Origin: Smallanthus sonchifolius
Lineage: Eukaryota > Streptophyta > Magnoliopsida > Asterales > Asteraceae
Assembly (NCBI GenBank): GCA_023525975.1
Contig: CM042020.1
Span: 113,569,207-113,633,206, forward strand
Length of the DNA: 64,000 nt
Direction: 5' to 3'
The notes under the pieces are model-generated. The model did not search any database. It saw nothing but the letters and a program-made list of their open reading frames with translations, and was not told the DNA's origin. Positions 11,545 to 22,646 of the stretch are shown in pieces. The stretch's first letter is position 1, and every line of letters starts with the position of its first letter. A program made the position numbers and the translations under genes.

Positions 11545-12285
11545 CCCCGAGCCAGCACCTAAGGGCGGCCGCAAATACATTGTAGCCGACCTGGTGAATA
11601 ATACAAAATTATAACATCAAAGAACTCTAAACTGAAAAGCATTTCAATCTTCACAAGTGATGTTGTTTTTGATCTGTTTGATACCCGTAAAAACGCCGAT
11701 TCCTTGATCTGCATCACCAATTGTAGTCCTTCGTAGCTTTGTATTAAAAAATTCTTTTATTCCGGGATAACCACACGTGCCATAAAGTTGTAAGCGAAAT
11801 TGCATGGATTAATTTTTTTCCGGTCTTCTGATACTTGTAAATTCTCCACGAAATCTAACACTTCCTTGATTGAACCAAAAGTAGGATGACAAGGAGTTTT
11901 GCACCAAACCCAAATTTGCCATCAAATTGTTCTTAAAAAAATGCAAGTGACCAATAAATGATTTGCTCCTTCCTGGTGTATTCCACAATTAGGACAAACT
12001 GAATTGGTTAACATTACCCCTCTAGCTTCCAATGCATCCATTGTGGCTATTCTTCCTTCCGAAGCCCTCCGTGTAAATAAACGAACTTTTTTTTGGGGGG
12101 GGGGGGGGGGGTCCATGAGTTCATCTAAAGCTTGATGCTGCGTTTGCTGCAGTCCTAGAACCTTCCAATTCCTTTCTGACTAAATGGACTGATGTTACCT
12201 CCTCATCGCTGCTATTCCACCTCCATTCATCCCTTCTTTGTGAAACGTCAACCTGCGATAACAAATTCAGCAAAGTATTAAGTTG
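11545..12285 (-). pseudogene. LINE reverse transcriptase C-terminal (zf-RVT) fragment
   Basis: Read on the minus strand, 12270-12130 gives RRDEWRWNSSDEEVTSVHLV. After a frame break at the C/G run near 12091-12110 it continues as KVRLFTRRASEGRIATMDAL, then CPNCGIHQEGANHLLVTC. This is the zinc-binding domain found after the reverse transcriptase in plant L1-type LINEs (FTWRA..GRI..., CxxC...HL...C). Further pieces, such as FVENL and NFMARVVIPE, read in other frames as far as about 11760. The element is 5'-truncated and frameshifted, and the homopolymer at 12091-12110 is one of the breaks. Confidence 0.75.
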
Positions 12286-12300
12286 AGCTAGTGCTTTCAC

Positions 12301-12594
12301 TTATTTAGAGCATTCATATCAATTTCTCCATCTTCATCTTTATAATTCAACTAAATATTACATTTTTTTTCAAAATTATCTTTAAATTTGTTTTAACCTC
12401 ACACATCTCATTCTCTATCTCACTCACAAACACTTATTTTATTATTTTTTCTCTTTCCTACACACTCACAAAAAATATAGAGATTTATGAAAATAGATCT
12501 CTATATTTAAAGAATCTATATTTACTAAACTATAAAATTTAAAGATGTAGATAGAGATTCTGATGTGAGTTTAAAATAGAAAAAACTCTAAATA
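12301..12594. mobile_element. MITE with about 40-bp terminal inverted repeats
   Basis: The left end, TTATTTAGAGCATTCATATC and onward to TCATCTTTA, is mirrored by TAAAGATGTAGATAGAGATT up to ACTCTAAATAA on the right. The interior is AT-rich. The superfamily is uncertain because no target duplication was identified. Confidence 0.55.
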
Positions 12595-14660
12595 ATTTAA
12601 CTTGTCATTTCTAATGTTACATCTATTTAATTCTATTGGAAAACAATATTATACTTTAACTAGTTCTCTTAGTTTTAATAATGACTAACTAAATATAACT
12701 TGAAATGTTACTAGTTCATCAATGATAATTATATGTCACATACATGCTTCTAAACACTTGATTAAACATCTTAAGTTATAAATCAACAAAGCTTAAAGTG
12801 TTAGAAGATACAAAAGGTTTGTTTGAAATTATGGATCAAGACTATCATAACATGGATATGTTGTAAATCAAGAGAGGTTCAACATTAACATAAACAAGAT
12901 AACATTCACTTACAAAATAACCGATTTTTATAACTCATAGTACATTTTATAAAAATCATACAAATATTAATTACAAACTTGAAAATTAATCAAAATAGTT
13001 TTCAAAATAGTTTTTTTAAATTAAAATGAATCTTGGAAGGATCTTGCTACTTTGAGTAAGCCTTCAATGAAATCTTTCATAGAAGACATAACAAGCTTAA
13101 AGAGGGTTTAAGACAAAACCAAAAAAGAATGCATAGTGATTACTTTTGTTAATGCAAAAGTAACCAACCCATTTTGGTGTAAACTTAATAGTAAAGTGAA
13201 AGGGTCAAACAAAGCATAATCTAACTTGTTAAGATAACTCAAAATCTCTGGAAATTAAGCAACAAAAGTGGACGAGACTTCTCCTAACGTTCAAAACACA
13301 AAACACAAAGTGATGTGGACCGGGCGTCCACGGTCATTTTAACCGACCGTGGAAGTGACCGCCAGATCACCAGTTAGCAACTCTTTTGTCTTGTGTTTTG
13401 GCCTATAAAAGGAAGTCTTGTGCAACATTTATCTTAACCCTTTTGCTCTAACTAATACACATATATATTTCGTATGTGAAGTTATTTTTTTTACGTGGCA
13501 TATTTCGCGTTTTTGAAACTTTTAAGAAAGATACATTGATTTTTTTGTTGTCTTTAAATTTATTATATATATTATTACTTTTTTTATTTATTATATTTAA
13601 CCTATATATTGTGCATAATAAAACAAAAAAATTAAAAAAAGTAATAAAAAGTTAAAATGTTTTTTTTAATATTAATGGTTGATTGATTGAATACTTGAGT
13701 TAATCAAATCGAGTTATTCGAATTTTAATATTTTGAACTTGAATTCAAATTAAGTTCAAATAATCCAATTCTGATTCGAATTAGTTTCGAAATGAAAATT
13801 GAATTATCAAATTTAAAATTCGAATTCGAGATGATTCAATTCAACTCTAATTCAGCAAAAAAAAATAATTAATTTAATTTAATTTTAAAAAATCATGCAA
13901 ACTTGAATATTTTTCAGCATCAAAAAGTAATAGTTTATGAGACTAATAAAATATTACAATATCAAATGAACGAAATATAAATTGTAACATCCAAAATACA
14001 AATTTATGCAAGTCAAATGATAACAATAAGTTGTTTTTCTTGATACCAATAATAATCGGGATTTAATTTTAGGTATTTGCTCATTGGGTTTGATACTTAA
14101 AATAGGGTATTCGGATGTTAGATTGTTATGATAAATGGGTAACTAATAATTAGGTTTGGTCTGAACTCTCTAATCAATTCAAGAGGCCAAAGTTATAAGC
14201 CAAATTTTTTGGTATATGTAACTAGTTATGTATATATAAAAAAATTAAAAAAAATATATGCATAATTCAAATTCGAATTTCGAATCGTAGCGAAAATCAC
14301 AAATTAAATTTTTGATATCTGAATTCGAATCGAATGAAAATTCGATTCAGAAGTTCTAAAACCAAATTCGAATCGAATTTTGAGTTTTTCAAGGCCGATT
14401 CAAATACTAAACACCCTAGGGTGAACACTGAAGACCATATATATAATTTCTTACAAGAAAATAACAAACTTGTAATATGAATATGACGCACAAACCATAC
14501 ATGTGAGTTACTACATTTATTGGTATTGTTAATAAACAACCCCTTGGTCTTCCACCACTTGTTTTAACGCTCACACTACTATCCCCGTCAACACCCACCT
14601 TCTCTTGTGCGCGTCCTCTAGGCGTTTCTTGATGTGACACTCATGAACACGACACAAAAA
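12595..14660. other. Intergenic repeat-rich stretch
   Basis: A TATA-like word, CCTATAAAAGGA, at 13403-13414 follows GC-rich sequence, but no reading frame starts after it. It may be an LTR or promoter relic. Between about 13680 and 14415 there are many GAATTCGAATT-type words and an end reading AAACACCCTAGGG, suggesting a degraded MITE whose left end I could not find. No gene was recognised. Confidence 0.4.
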
Positions 14661-15246
14661 TGTAAGACCTTAAACCCGGGAGGCCTTAGTTGTTGGATTT
14701 ACTCATTCACAAACAGTTCTTAAACTTGAATATCAAATAACACAGCAGAAAACTATTTTAAACATAACGTAAGAAGCAGAAAATACATAACTTGTCTAGT
14801 ACGAATTTAATCTTGTCTTAAAACATCATAAACTGTAAACATAACAACGAGATGTCAGATCTTCTCTTCGGGTAACTCCTCAAGCCATCCAAGCATCCAA
14901 ACTGCCACCTGCATATAACTGCTATGCATACCAAAAATCAGCAACGCTAAGTGAGTTATAACGTTTACTTTAAATCAGTCAAAAAGATTTAATACTACAT
15001 ACGTATTGCCCTTAAGGCTAAACTTTACATATCGTATCTTTTAACTCGTACATACATTCTCTTACTGAAACTTATCCTTAACTTGCCATTTCTCCCCATA
15101 ATTGCCCCAATTGACTCAAGTCCAATGGCCGACAAATAAGGGAAAATAACACGATGCATCACTGTAACATTTTGTAACAGTCCTGACTAGTGTCAAGACG
15201 CTATCACCATACCGTTAATTCCATTAGTAACTGCTCAGGCACAAAA

Positions 15247-15410
15247 CCTGTTAGGCACTTAAGCCCTACTATAGGCAATGAGCCCTTCAATAGGCACCGA
15301 GCCCTTCTATAGGCACTTAAGCCCTACTTTTAGGCACCGAAGCCCTTCCATAGGCATTATAGCCCTACTATAGGCACCGAAGCCCTACCATAGGCACTGA
15401 AGCCCTTATC
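15247..15410. repeat. Minisatellite, about 20-bp unit, eight or so copies
   Basis: The unit is approximately TAGGCACCGAAGCCCTACTA. Variants alternate CACTTAAGCCC, CACCGAGCCC and CATTATAGCCC. It lies inside the putative solo LTR at 14661-16602. Confidence 0.9.
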
Positions 15411-15889
15411 TGACTCTCTTTACATAGTAACATTTGTCCCCGTAGGAACCGTAGCTTGACTTGGTACTTATTCCCGAAGGAAACTTTATCTTTCTTTCTT
15501 TGTTAATGAAATGACTTTTATTTAAAACTTTGCCTTCATTCTTTTTAAGGAAACATCCTTTCTGTTTGCATAACTTGATCATAACTTTAACATATATTAT
15601 GCCTTTGTTTATGTATATGATAATATAGTAAACGCTTACCAATAATATAACTATACTTTGCTCAAAACGTACATTTGCCTCTTTTAAACTTTACACTAAA
15701 ACATAGCTTTTCACCTTGTTTATTAATATAAAATATGTAATAAACACTTTACACTAGGTATGCACACCACTCCTAAAGCAGGGAAAAAGGGGATTAGAAC
15801 TCACCTGATATTCTGTCTACTGAAACTAAAAGCTCGGCTACACGAGTGCAACGTGATCTGTGCGGATACAATACGTGAAATTGGTTAAA

Positions 15890-16105
15890 CTAGCTAGAGT
15901 CGGCTATTACACCGGAGAGTCGACTGAGAGAGTTGGCAACTCTCAAGAGTCAGCTGACAGATTCGGCTGGCACTCTCAAGAGTCGGCTGATACTTTGGAG
16001 AGTCGCCTGAACTTGTGTTCGATTCTCACTGGGCCGATTCTCACTTCAACTTCTTCGATGAGTGTCGCTACGTGCAGGTAGCGACTCTCAAGAGTCGGCT
16101 CAAGA
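15890..16105. repeat. Degenerate GAGTCGGCT repeat
   Basis: The words AGAGTCGGCT, AGAGTCGACT, AGAGTCAGCT and AGAGTCGCCT recur many times, mostly preceded by CTCTCA, making short inverted and direct repeats inside the same LTR. Confidence 0.75.
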
Positions 16106-16607
16106 ACCTTAATTCCATAACAGATTCGTTTTTTTGAACTATAACCATAACTTTTTACGTTCAAATCACTTCTCCAACTCCCATGAAACTAGATCTATAC
16201 TTTTCATGTGCTTTTATATGTAAAAATCCAATCTTTATGTGATTATACCCAAGAAACCCTAAAAACTCATTTCGAACATAAACTCAGATCTGGGCGAGTT
16301 TCTTACCTCTAATCGGCTCATTTCTTCAGCAAAGTTTCGTGTAATCACTGGAGAAGAAGAATGGTTCGATCTTGGAGCAAAACGACACCTTTCTCTCTCT
16401 AACCTCTCTCTAGAAATTGTAAAGATGGAAATGGTGGAATGGGGGTGGAGAGGATGAAGTTGGGGTTTTATGGAGCCCAACTCCCTCTCCTTCGGCCCAT
16501 GTGTTCTGGCCCGAGGCCCATGGCCTACTTCATCCCCCCCATTCCTCAGTTGAATGTATATCCCGTGCCCTATCTAATGCTTTCGAAATACAGGATGTTA
16601 TAAAAAA

Positions 16608-19268
16608 GTAATTAGGTTTCGTCAAGTCAGTGTAACCGCTAAATAAACATGTCGTGTTGCAGATTATCATGTTTAAACCTTAAATAAACATATCGTGTTC
16701 GGATGTATTAAGATTAAAAAACTTAACTTTTAAAAATTAAAATTACAAAAACTAAAAAAATATATGTTCAACCGGTAAACCTATTTACAACTTTATTACA
16801 ATCGCTTCCAACATTGTTATAACTAATTCACAATCCGTTTTAACTTGTCACTCTATTTAATTTATTTAGATAAACGAGATAAGTGGATCATGTTTAAGAA
16901 TGAATGAGAAAGATGTATTATTTTTAAAATTTTGTGTTTTAATGAAAAGGGTAAAACGGTTATATCTTATCAATTAACAACCAATTTTAACATAAGCCGG
17001 TGTTAGAGATCATAAATGTTACATTGTTGCAAAAGGTTGGTACAAAATCTTTAAATTCTTAAAGGTTAATATCAAAACAATAAATAAACATATCATATGG
17101 ATCATTCATGTAATTCGGTCTTTTTAAATAAAAAAGTGTTATGTTGAATCAATATATCTTTCTAAAATACTAATGACTTATAATTAAAAAAAGTTAAATA
17201 AATTAGAGCAAACATTGGGTATTGATTTCTCCCTTTTTTTTATAATTCTAGGTCCAAATATTGGAAGGAAAATATCATATTTGGGAGAGATCCTTACATC
17301 TATTTAGTTTCTTTGTATAAGAATTCTTATTTGCTTATTTGTTAAATGATTGTTATCAGCGTGGGGTCGATTGTTATAACTATTGGAACATCTTTACGTG
17401 GGTATTGTGAAAATTGAAATAAGAGAGATTTGTATACAATTGCATTTAATATCTTTATAATTAATGGATATATAAATGTTTAGAAAACCTCCATATACTT
17501 GATCCATGATCTAGCTAGTTTGTCAATAAAGAACTCAAATACTTTTGAAAAATAATTTATATATAATATAACACATACACGTGTATTTTCTATGGTGTTC
17601 AAAACCCGATGAAACCTAGTAAGTACCAGACTTGACTGAAAACTTAAAGCGAAATAAAATACAAACCAAGAACCATATCGTTATTAGTTTGTATGTATCG
17701 GGTGGTTTCAATTTCAATCGGTTAATTCATGGTAAGAAAAGACTACAATGCAAATGAACCACTGATCATTCCACTCAAGTGACCAAGGAACCCACACAAG
17801 CCAAACATGGAGACTTTAGGCGATAAAAGATTTTGGTGTTTATTTACCGACGTTGACTCTTTAGCAACTCTAGTAATAACCTACAAAAGAGATACTTGGG
17901 TTAAACCATCTTGATTCTGGTGGATACAATTATATACATTTATCTTGATTTGCCCATAAGTTATATAAATTTATCTTGACTTGATCAATTTCTAAAAACT
18001 AATCAATTTATTGTGATGGAGGTGAGAATGAATATGTTTAAAAGATCTAGATTTGTCCAAGTTTGACCGGTTTTAAACCGGACCAGACTAGGAGACCGGA
18101 TTTATACAAAAACCAAGAGTGAAGATCGACCCATTAGTGCATGATCGGACCAGTTCCAGTCCGATCCATGTTTAAGTTGTCAGTTTAGTCAGTTTGGAGT
18201 TTGAACCTCTTTTACATACCCTAATGTTTTGTTTTCCTAATAACATGAAGAGAAATAGTTTGAGATTCTTAACTCTTGGTCATGCTTATTCTACATACAA
18301 GTGTAATGATGATATGTTTACCTTCAATGGGTAATATTTTGATTTAGAGGTATAGTGTTTTGAAAAGAAAATTGAATATTTATGAAAGGGGATAGGAATC
18401 ATTAAATGTGTCTCCTTGACTCTCTTGGTGTGGGTGTGGGGACATATATTTGTACAATGGCACAATGTAAAAGACTAAAAGTCCTTAAAGTCCACCTCAA
18501 GGAAAGCAATATACAATATTGTTTTGTCTAGCCTTCAAAGCAACAAATATTTTGATTACACACCAATTGTGTTATCCTTTTTACTCTTTTAGCAAGTTTC
18601 ATATCTACATTTCAATTATTGAAAAAAAAAAGTGAATCCATTGGAAATTGTTAATCTTATATTTTTACACAACACATATTAAGTAATAAATAACATTAAA
18701 TGTATTTTTGTGTAGCATCATGATGACGTGTATAACAAATAATAAAATATTTTTCATTCTTTTAATAATAGAATACGACGACTATATTGTTGTACTCTGA
18801 AAAATAAGCGACAAATATGTTTCGAGGAATATATCATACATTAGCATTAGTCTTTTATGCATTCTCTTTATTTAGCGTCTCTTCCTCCATTCATGTTTGT
18901 AAGTCGTAACCCTAGTGGTTTTGGTTTCACCGTTATAATCGTATTGTATTTACATAATTCTTGGATACATTTGTAATTATACATGTATTCATAAGCTACA
19001 CATCTCTTCACTAAAGTAATACTCATTCTTGTCCATTTTAAAGATGGAAATAACCAAATTATCATGTTGATTATTTCCCCATGGATCTTTTCTAGATGGA
19101 GACATATTAAAACATTGATGAGATATCAATTACCTTTTCAAGCTAACTCAAATTGACTAATTAGTTTATGAAAACAAATATACTCTTTTAATTCGCCTTA
19201 TAAATTAATATCAAATGCTCGTTAAAAGAATGTTTGATGAAAAGTTAAAAAAGTATATATAATTACTC
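16608..19268. other. Intergenic stretch without recognisable gene
   Basis: It is AT-rich throughout. AAATAAACATATCGTGT-like words near 16640-16700 and 17085-17100 suggest decayed repeats. Neither strand shows a long frame or a convincing exon. Confidence 0.45.
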
Positions 19269-19271
19269 TTA

Positions 19272-19591
19272 GGGCCTTTTGGTTGGTAGAAATTCATAGG
19301 ATTTTAGTGAAATTGGAATTTAAATTCCATTCTTTGACATGTTTGGTTGACTAAGAGAAGGAATTGGAATTAGTTCCAACCAAATCCCTCAACTAATTGA
19401 ATCCAAAAGCCCTCCCTATTTCAGATTTTCAGTGCAATTCAGAATCCTTCATCATTTTAAGGAGTAATTTTGTGTTTTAGCTATTTTTACATTACAATTT
19501 CATTAACAAATATACTAACCAAACAAATTATGGATTTCAAAGGAATCTTTACAATTCCAATTCCAACGAATTCGGTGAACCAAACGCCCCC
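19272..19591. mobile_element. Tourist-like (PIF/Harbinger) MITE
   Basis: The terminal inverted repeats are GGGCCTTTTGGTTGG and its partner AACCAAACGCCCCC. The element is flanked by TTA on both sides (19269-19271 and 19592-19594), the Harbinger target duplication. The inner arms are also inverted (GGAATTGGAATT versus AATTCCAATTCC). Confidence 0.75.
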
Positions 19592-19686
19592 TTAGTTTAT
19601 ATAATATACTCTTATGAAAAATACATCAAGATTTACAATTTATAAATACGTATCACATTATTCTTGTATCTTGAAATTAAAGAAAA

Positions 19687-19760
19687 CTAGGAATTTTACC
19701 CGCCTTGCGTTGCGGCGAAACTGAATTCCTCACGGTACCTCAATAACGGCGTCCGCTATA
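19687..19760 (-). mobile_element. Helitron 3' terminus
   Basis: On the minus strand the sequence CGCCGCAACGCAAGGCG can form a hairpin. It is followed by GGTAAAATTCCTAG and then T, giving the CTRR-T end at 19687. The element would extend to the right. Its 5' TC end was not located, and other MITEs follow soon after. Confidence 0.5.
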
Positions 19761-19965
19761 GCAAAAAAAAATTATTATTCATTTGCTAAGGTAAATCATT
19801 AATAAAAAGAATGTTATAAAATGTGACAAACGACAAACATAGATGCCTCTTGAAACACTTATGGCTGATAATATAATTATAATCAATTCATGTATTTCAA
19901 AAAGTTTGATGTGAAATGTGTGATAATTATTTTATCTTATTTATGTCGTTTTTCATATACACTAA

Positions 19966-20170
19966 GGGCATGCTTGGGATTACTTTTTGAGCCTTATTAA
20001 CTTTTAAAGTTAATAAGTTCAAATTTTGTTTGGGTATATCAAAAGCAGATGAAAAAATATAAAGGAATAAGGAGTTTTCAAGAAGTAACTCTCACTTACT
20101 TTTCAAAACTACTTATTAACTTTTTACAAAAGTTAATAAGAAGTTTTCAAAAGTAATCCCAAACACCCCC
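19966..20170. mobile_element. Tourist-like MITE, family shared with 60836-61034
   Basis: The left end, GGGCATGCTTGGGATTAC, and the right end, GTAATCCCAAACACCCCC, are inverted. TAA flanks both sides (19963-19965 and 20171-20173). The same termini occur at 60836-61034. Confidence 0.8.
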
Positions 20171-20173
20171 TAA

Positions 20174-20884
20174 TAATAACTATTGATATGAAACGAATGG
20201 TCGAAAATTACAATGATTAATCATATATATACATATATTATTGACATTGGACTTTATCACTATTACCTTCGTGTTTTGTTGCATAAAGAAGATGGTAGTT
20301 ATGATGGTGTTGTACAAATTATATTAAATTTACGTTTTAAAAAATATTATTAATTTAAATTTTAAAAATACTTATGAACCTCATAAAAGTATTGGTGATA
20401 TTTTTTATTTGTTTCACAACTATTAATGATAATAATAACAATAATAGTAACAACAATTGACATGAATAATGTATATGAACAATTAATTTACCCACGCGTT
20501 ACAATTAATTTACCCACGCGTTGCGCGGTTTGATTCCAAATATCAAAACGTAGATAAAAAAATATGTTGCAACGGTATATCCAAAAATCAAGAAAAAGTT
20601 ACGTCGTTGTAAAAATGAGCGTTAAGAAATATGAAAACGTATTTTAAAAAAGAAGCAAAATACATATTGCATATGATTAAACGGACCTTACCTTTTTATG
20701 GCATCGTTGCTTTTTGATAGATCAATAAGAGAGAGAGATTTAATATTAAGACTTCCAATTAAATTTTTGTAATTACATATGTTTACGGATGATATATAAA
20801 ACAGTTTCAAACTTTCAATATATACATATCTTTATTAAAAAGGGTTAAATACACAAGTGATACACATACATTATCGCTTTATAA
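20174..20884. other. Spacer with duplicated Helitron-like end motif
   Basis: The 23-base word AATTAATTTACCCACGCGTT and its context occur twice in succession near 20482-20523, followed by GCGCGGTTTGATTCC. This resembles the GC-rich 3' hairpin of Asteraceae-type Helitrons on the minus strand, but without an intact CTRR end. Confidence 0.35.
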
Positions 20885-22643
20885 GGGTAAAGGGTATACC
20901 CTCACGAGAGGGTGGGTGTGAGGCTGCTCATGGCGTGAAGGGGTAAGGAAGAACACCCCCCCCCCCTCTTGCATGAAGGGGGCGTGAGTGGATCCCCGTG
21001 AGGTCTTTCACGTGTGTAGACACCCAACTAGCCATTGGAATGTGACCGTTGGGGGGCTAGTTGGGTTGTTGACCAGTTTTTTAAAAAAAAACTACTATAT
21101 ATATAAACACAATCATATACAAAATTATTATCTCTATTTCACTAATTCAAATACAAACTTAATCAAAATGACATCTTCATCTTCAAGTGACGAAACGGCT
21201 CAAATGATGTTCCGTGCTTGGACATCCGTAGCGATTACGTGGTGGCAAGAAGCCGAATCATCACAACCTTTAACACGAAATGCTCGTCTAAACCGAGAAC
21301 GGTCGACTGCTAACGTCCAACTACTACAAGACTACTTTAACGAAGGGTGTACGTATGACGAGGAGCACTTTGCTACCCGATTTCGAATGAGCCGGAATTT
21401 ATATTTAAGGATATTAAATGATATAGAGAGAGAGGTTCCTTGGTTCCGACAAGGGGTTGATGCGAGAGGTCGGGTTGGTTTTACCCCCGTTCAAAAGTGT
21501 ACCGCCGCGGTTCGTCAATTGGCGCACATAAGCGCTAGTGATTCGTTCGACGATTACCTAAAGATATATGCCCGAACAATCAGGTCATGCATGTATAAAT
21601 TTTCTAGAGCTATTATTAGATTGTACGAAAGTACATATTTACGTAAACCGTCGGCTAGCGACATTGAGTACTTACAGGCAGCGCATGAAACTAAGCATGG
21701 CTTTGTCGGCATGCTTGGAAGTATCGATTGTACGCACTGGGACTGGAGAAATTGCCCCAACGCATGGCGAGGTCAGTTTGCACGTGGTGATCATCCTAAT
21801 CCGAGTATTATGCTCGAAGCGGTTGCATCAAATGACCTATTGATCTGGCATGCATTTTTTGGGTGTTGTCGGTTCCAACAATGACATTAGTGTTCTAAAA
21901 CAATCGCATATATTTGATGATTGGATAAACGGGACCGCACCTGACTCATCTTTTGAACTTAGGGGGATAATTTACCAGCGTGGGTATTATCTTGCCAATG
22001 GAATATACCCTGAATATGATGTCATTGTCAAGTCGCTTACAGAACCATAGGTCTTAAACGTAATACTTATAAAAAAGCTCACGAAGTGGCAAGAAAAGAT
22101 ATCGAACGAGCGTTCGGTATGTTGAAGTGTAAGTGACATATTATCCAACGCCCGGCTAGGTGTTGGTCTCAAAACAAAATTAGGAACATAATGTATGCTT
22201 GTATTATTCTCCATAATATGATTTTAGAGGACAACGGCTTGGCAATTTGTCACTATAACTCAAATGAAGAGGAGCCTACGTACGAAGAAATTGACGAAGA
22301 TAAAAAGCGAAGCAACCGTCAAGAAATACGAAGCCGAGAAATTCATCACGCTCTGAAAGCGGACTTGATTGCCATATTTTCGAACGTTTGCAACATTAGT
22401 TTTTTATGTAATTTTTATTTATATAATTTTTTATGTAATTTTTATTTATGTTATTTATGTTTTTTTTTTGTTTTTATGCAAATATTAAATATTTTATAAT
22501 ATATGTATTTAATGCTCACTTGAGTTGGGTATACCCTTTGCCATGTGAGAGCAAGTGAGGAGTATACAAATCTGACGTAGCGTCTAGGTGGCATAAAAGG
22601 TACTCTCACTTGGGAGAGCCAAGTAAGAATATACCTCATACTC
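20885..22643 (+). mobile_element. PIF/Harbinger transposon, 1.76 kb
   Basis: The left terminus GGGTAAAGGGTATACCCTCA is mirrored with mismatches by the right terminus (rc GAGTATGAGGTATATTCTTA). TAA lies on both sides (20882-20884 and 22644-22646). It encodes a transposase relic but shows no second Myb-like ORF, which complete plant PIF/Harbinger elements carry. Subterminal GAGTGAGG, CTTGG and GGGTATACC words match the small MITE at 26885-27088. Confidence 0.85.
21168..22390 (+). pseudogene. PIF/Harbinger (HARBI1/ALP1-like) DDE transposase, broken
   Basis: This is a nuclease-type transposase of the DDE_Tnp_4 family that would cut and move the surrounding element. The start is the ATG at 21168 (MTSSSSSDETAQ); the longer open frame upstream runs into the terminal region. 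The first frame holds the N-terminal helical part (RFRMSRNLYLRIL), then GSIDCTHWDWRNCPNAWRG with the first catalytic Asp, then NPSIMLEAVAS. A frameshift near 21860 moves to VVGSNNDISVLKQS, with the second Asp. Another near 22040 moves to VARKDIERAFGMLK, with the catalytic Glu. A TGA replaces the expected Trp just afterwards (LKCK-stop-HIIQRP), and the frame resumes with NIMYACIILHNMILEDNG. All three acidic residues are still present in the broken frames, but the protein cannot be made as it stands. Confidence 0.9.
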
Positions 22644-22646
22644 TAA

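Larger units (their letters stand above)
14661..16602. mobile_element. Putative solo LTR (1.9 kb) with 5-bp target duplication
   Basis: The element begins TGTAAGACC and ends GGATGTTATA, a decayed inverted counterpart. It is flanked by AAAAA on both sides (14656-14660 and 16603-16607). It contains two internal tandem-repeat tracts and no coding sequence. The AAAAA duplication is low-complexity and therefore weak evidence on its own. A Gypsy-type LTR is my inference from its length and the look of sister elements at 43-58 kb. Confidence 0.5.

Noticed and set aside
20988..21167. Upstream in-frame start of the Harbinger transposase
   Set aside because: The extra 60 residues overlap the terminal inverted-repeat region and do not resemble transposase. 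The ATG at 21168 is the natural start.
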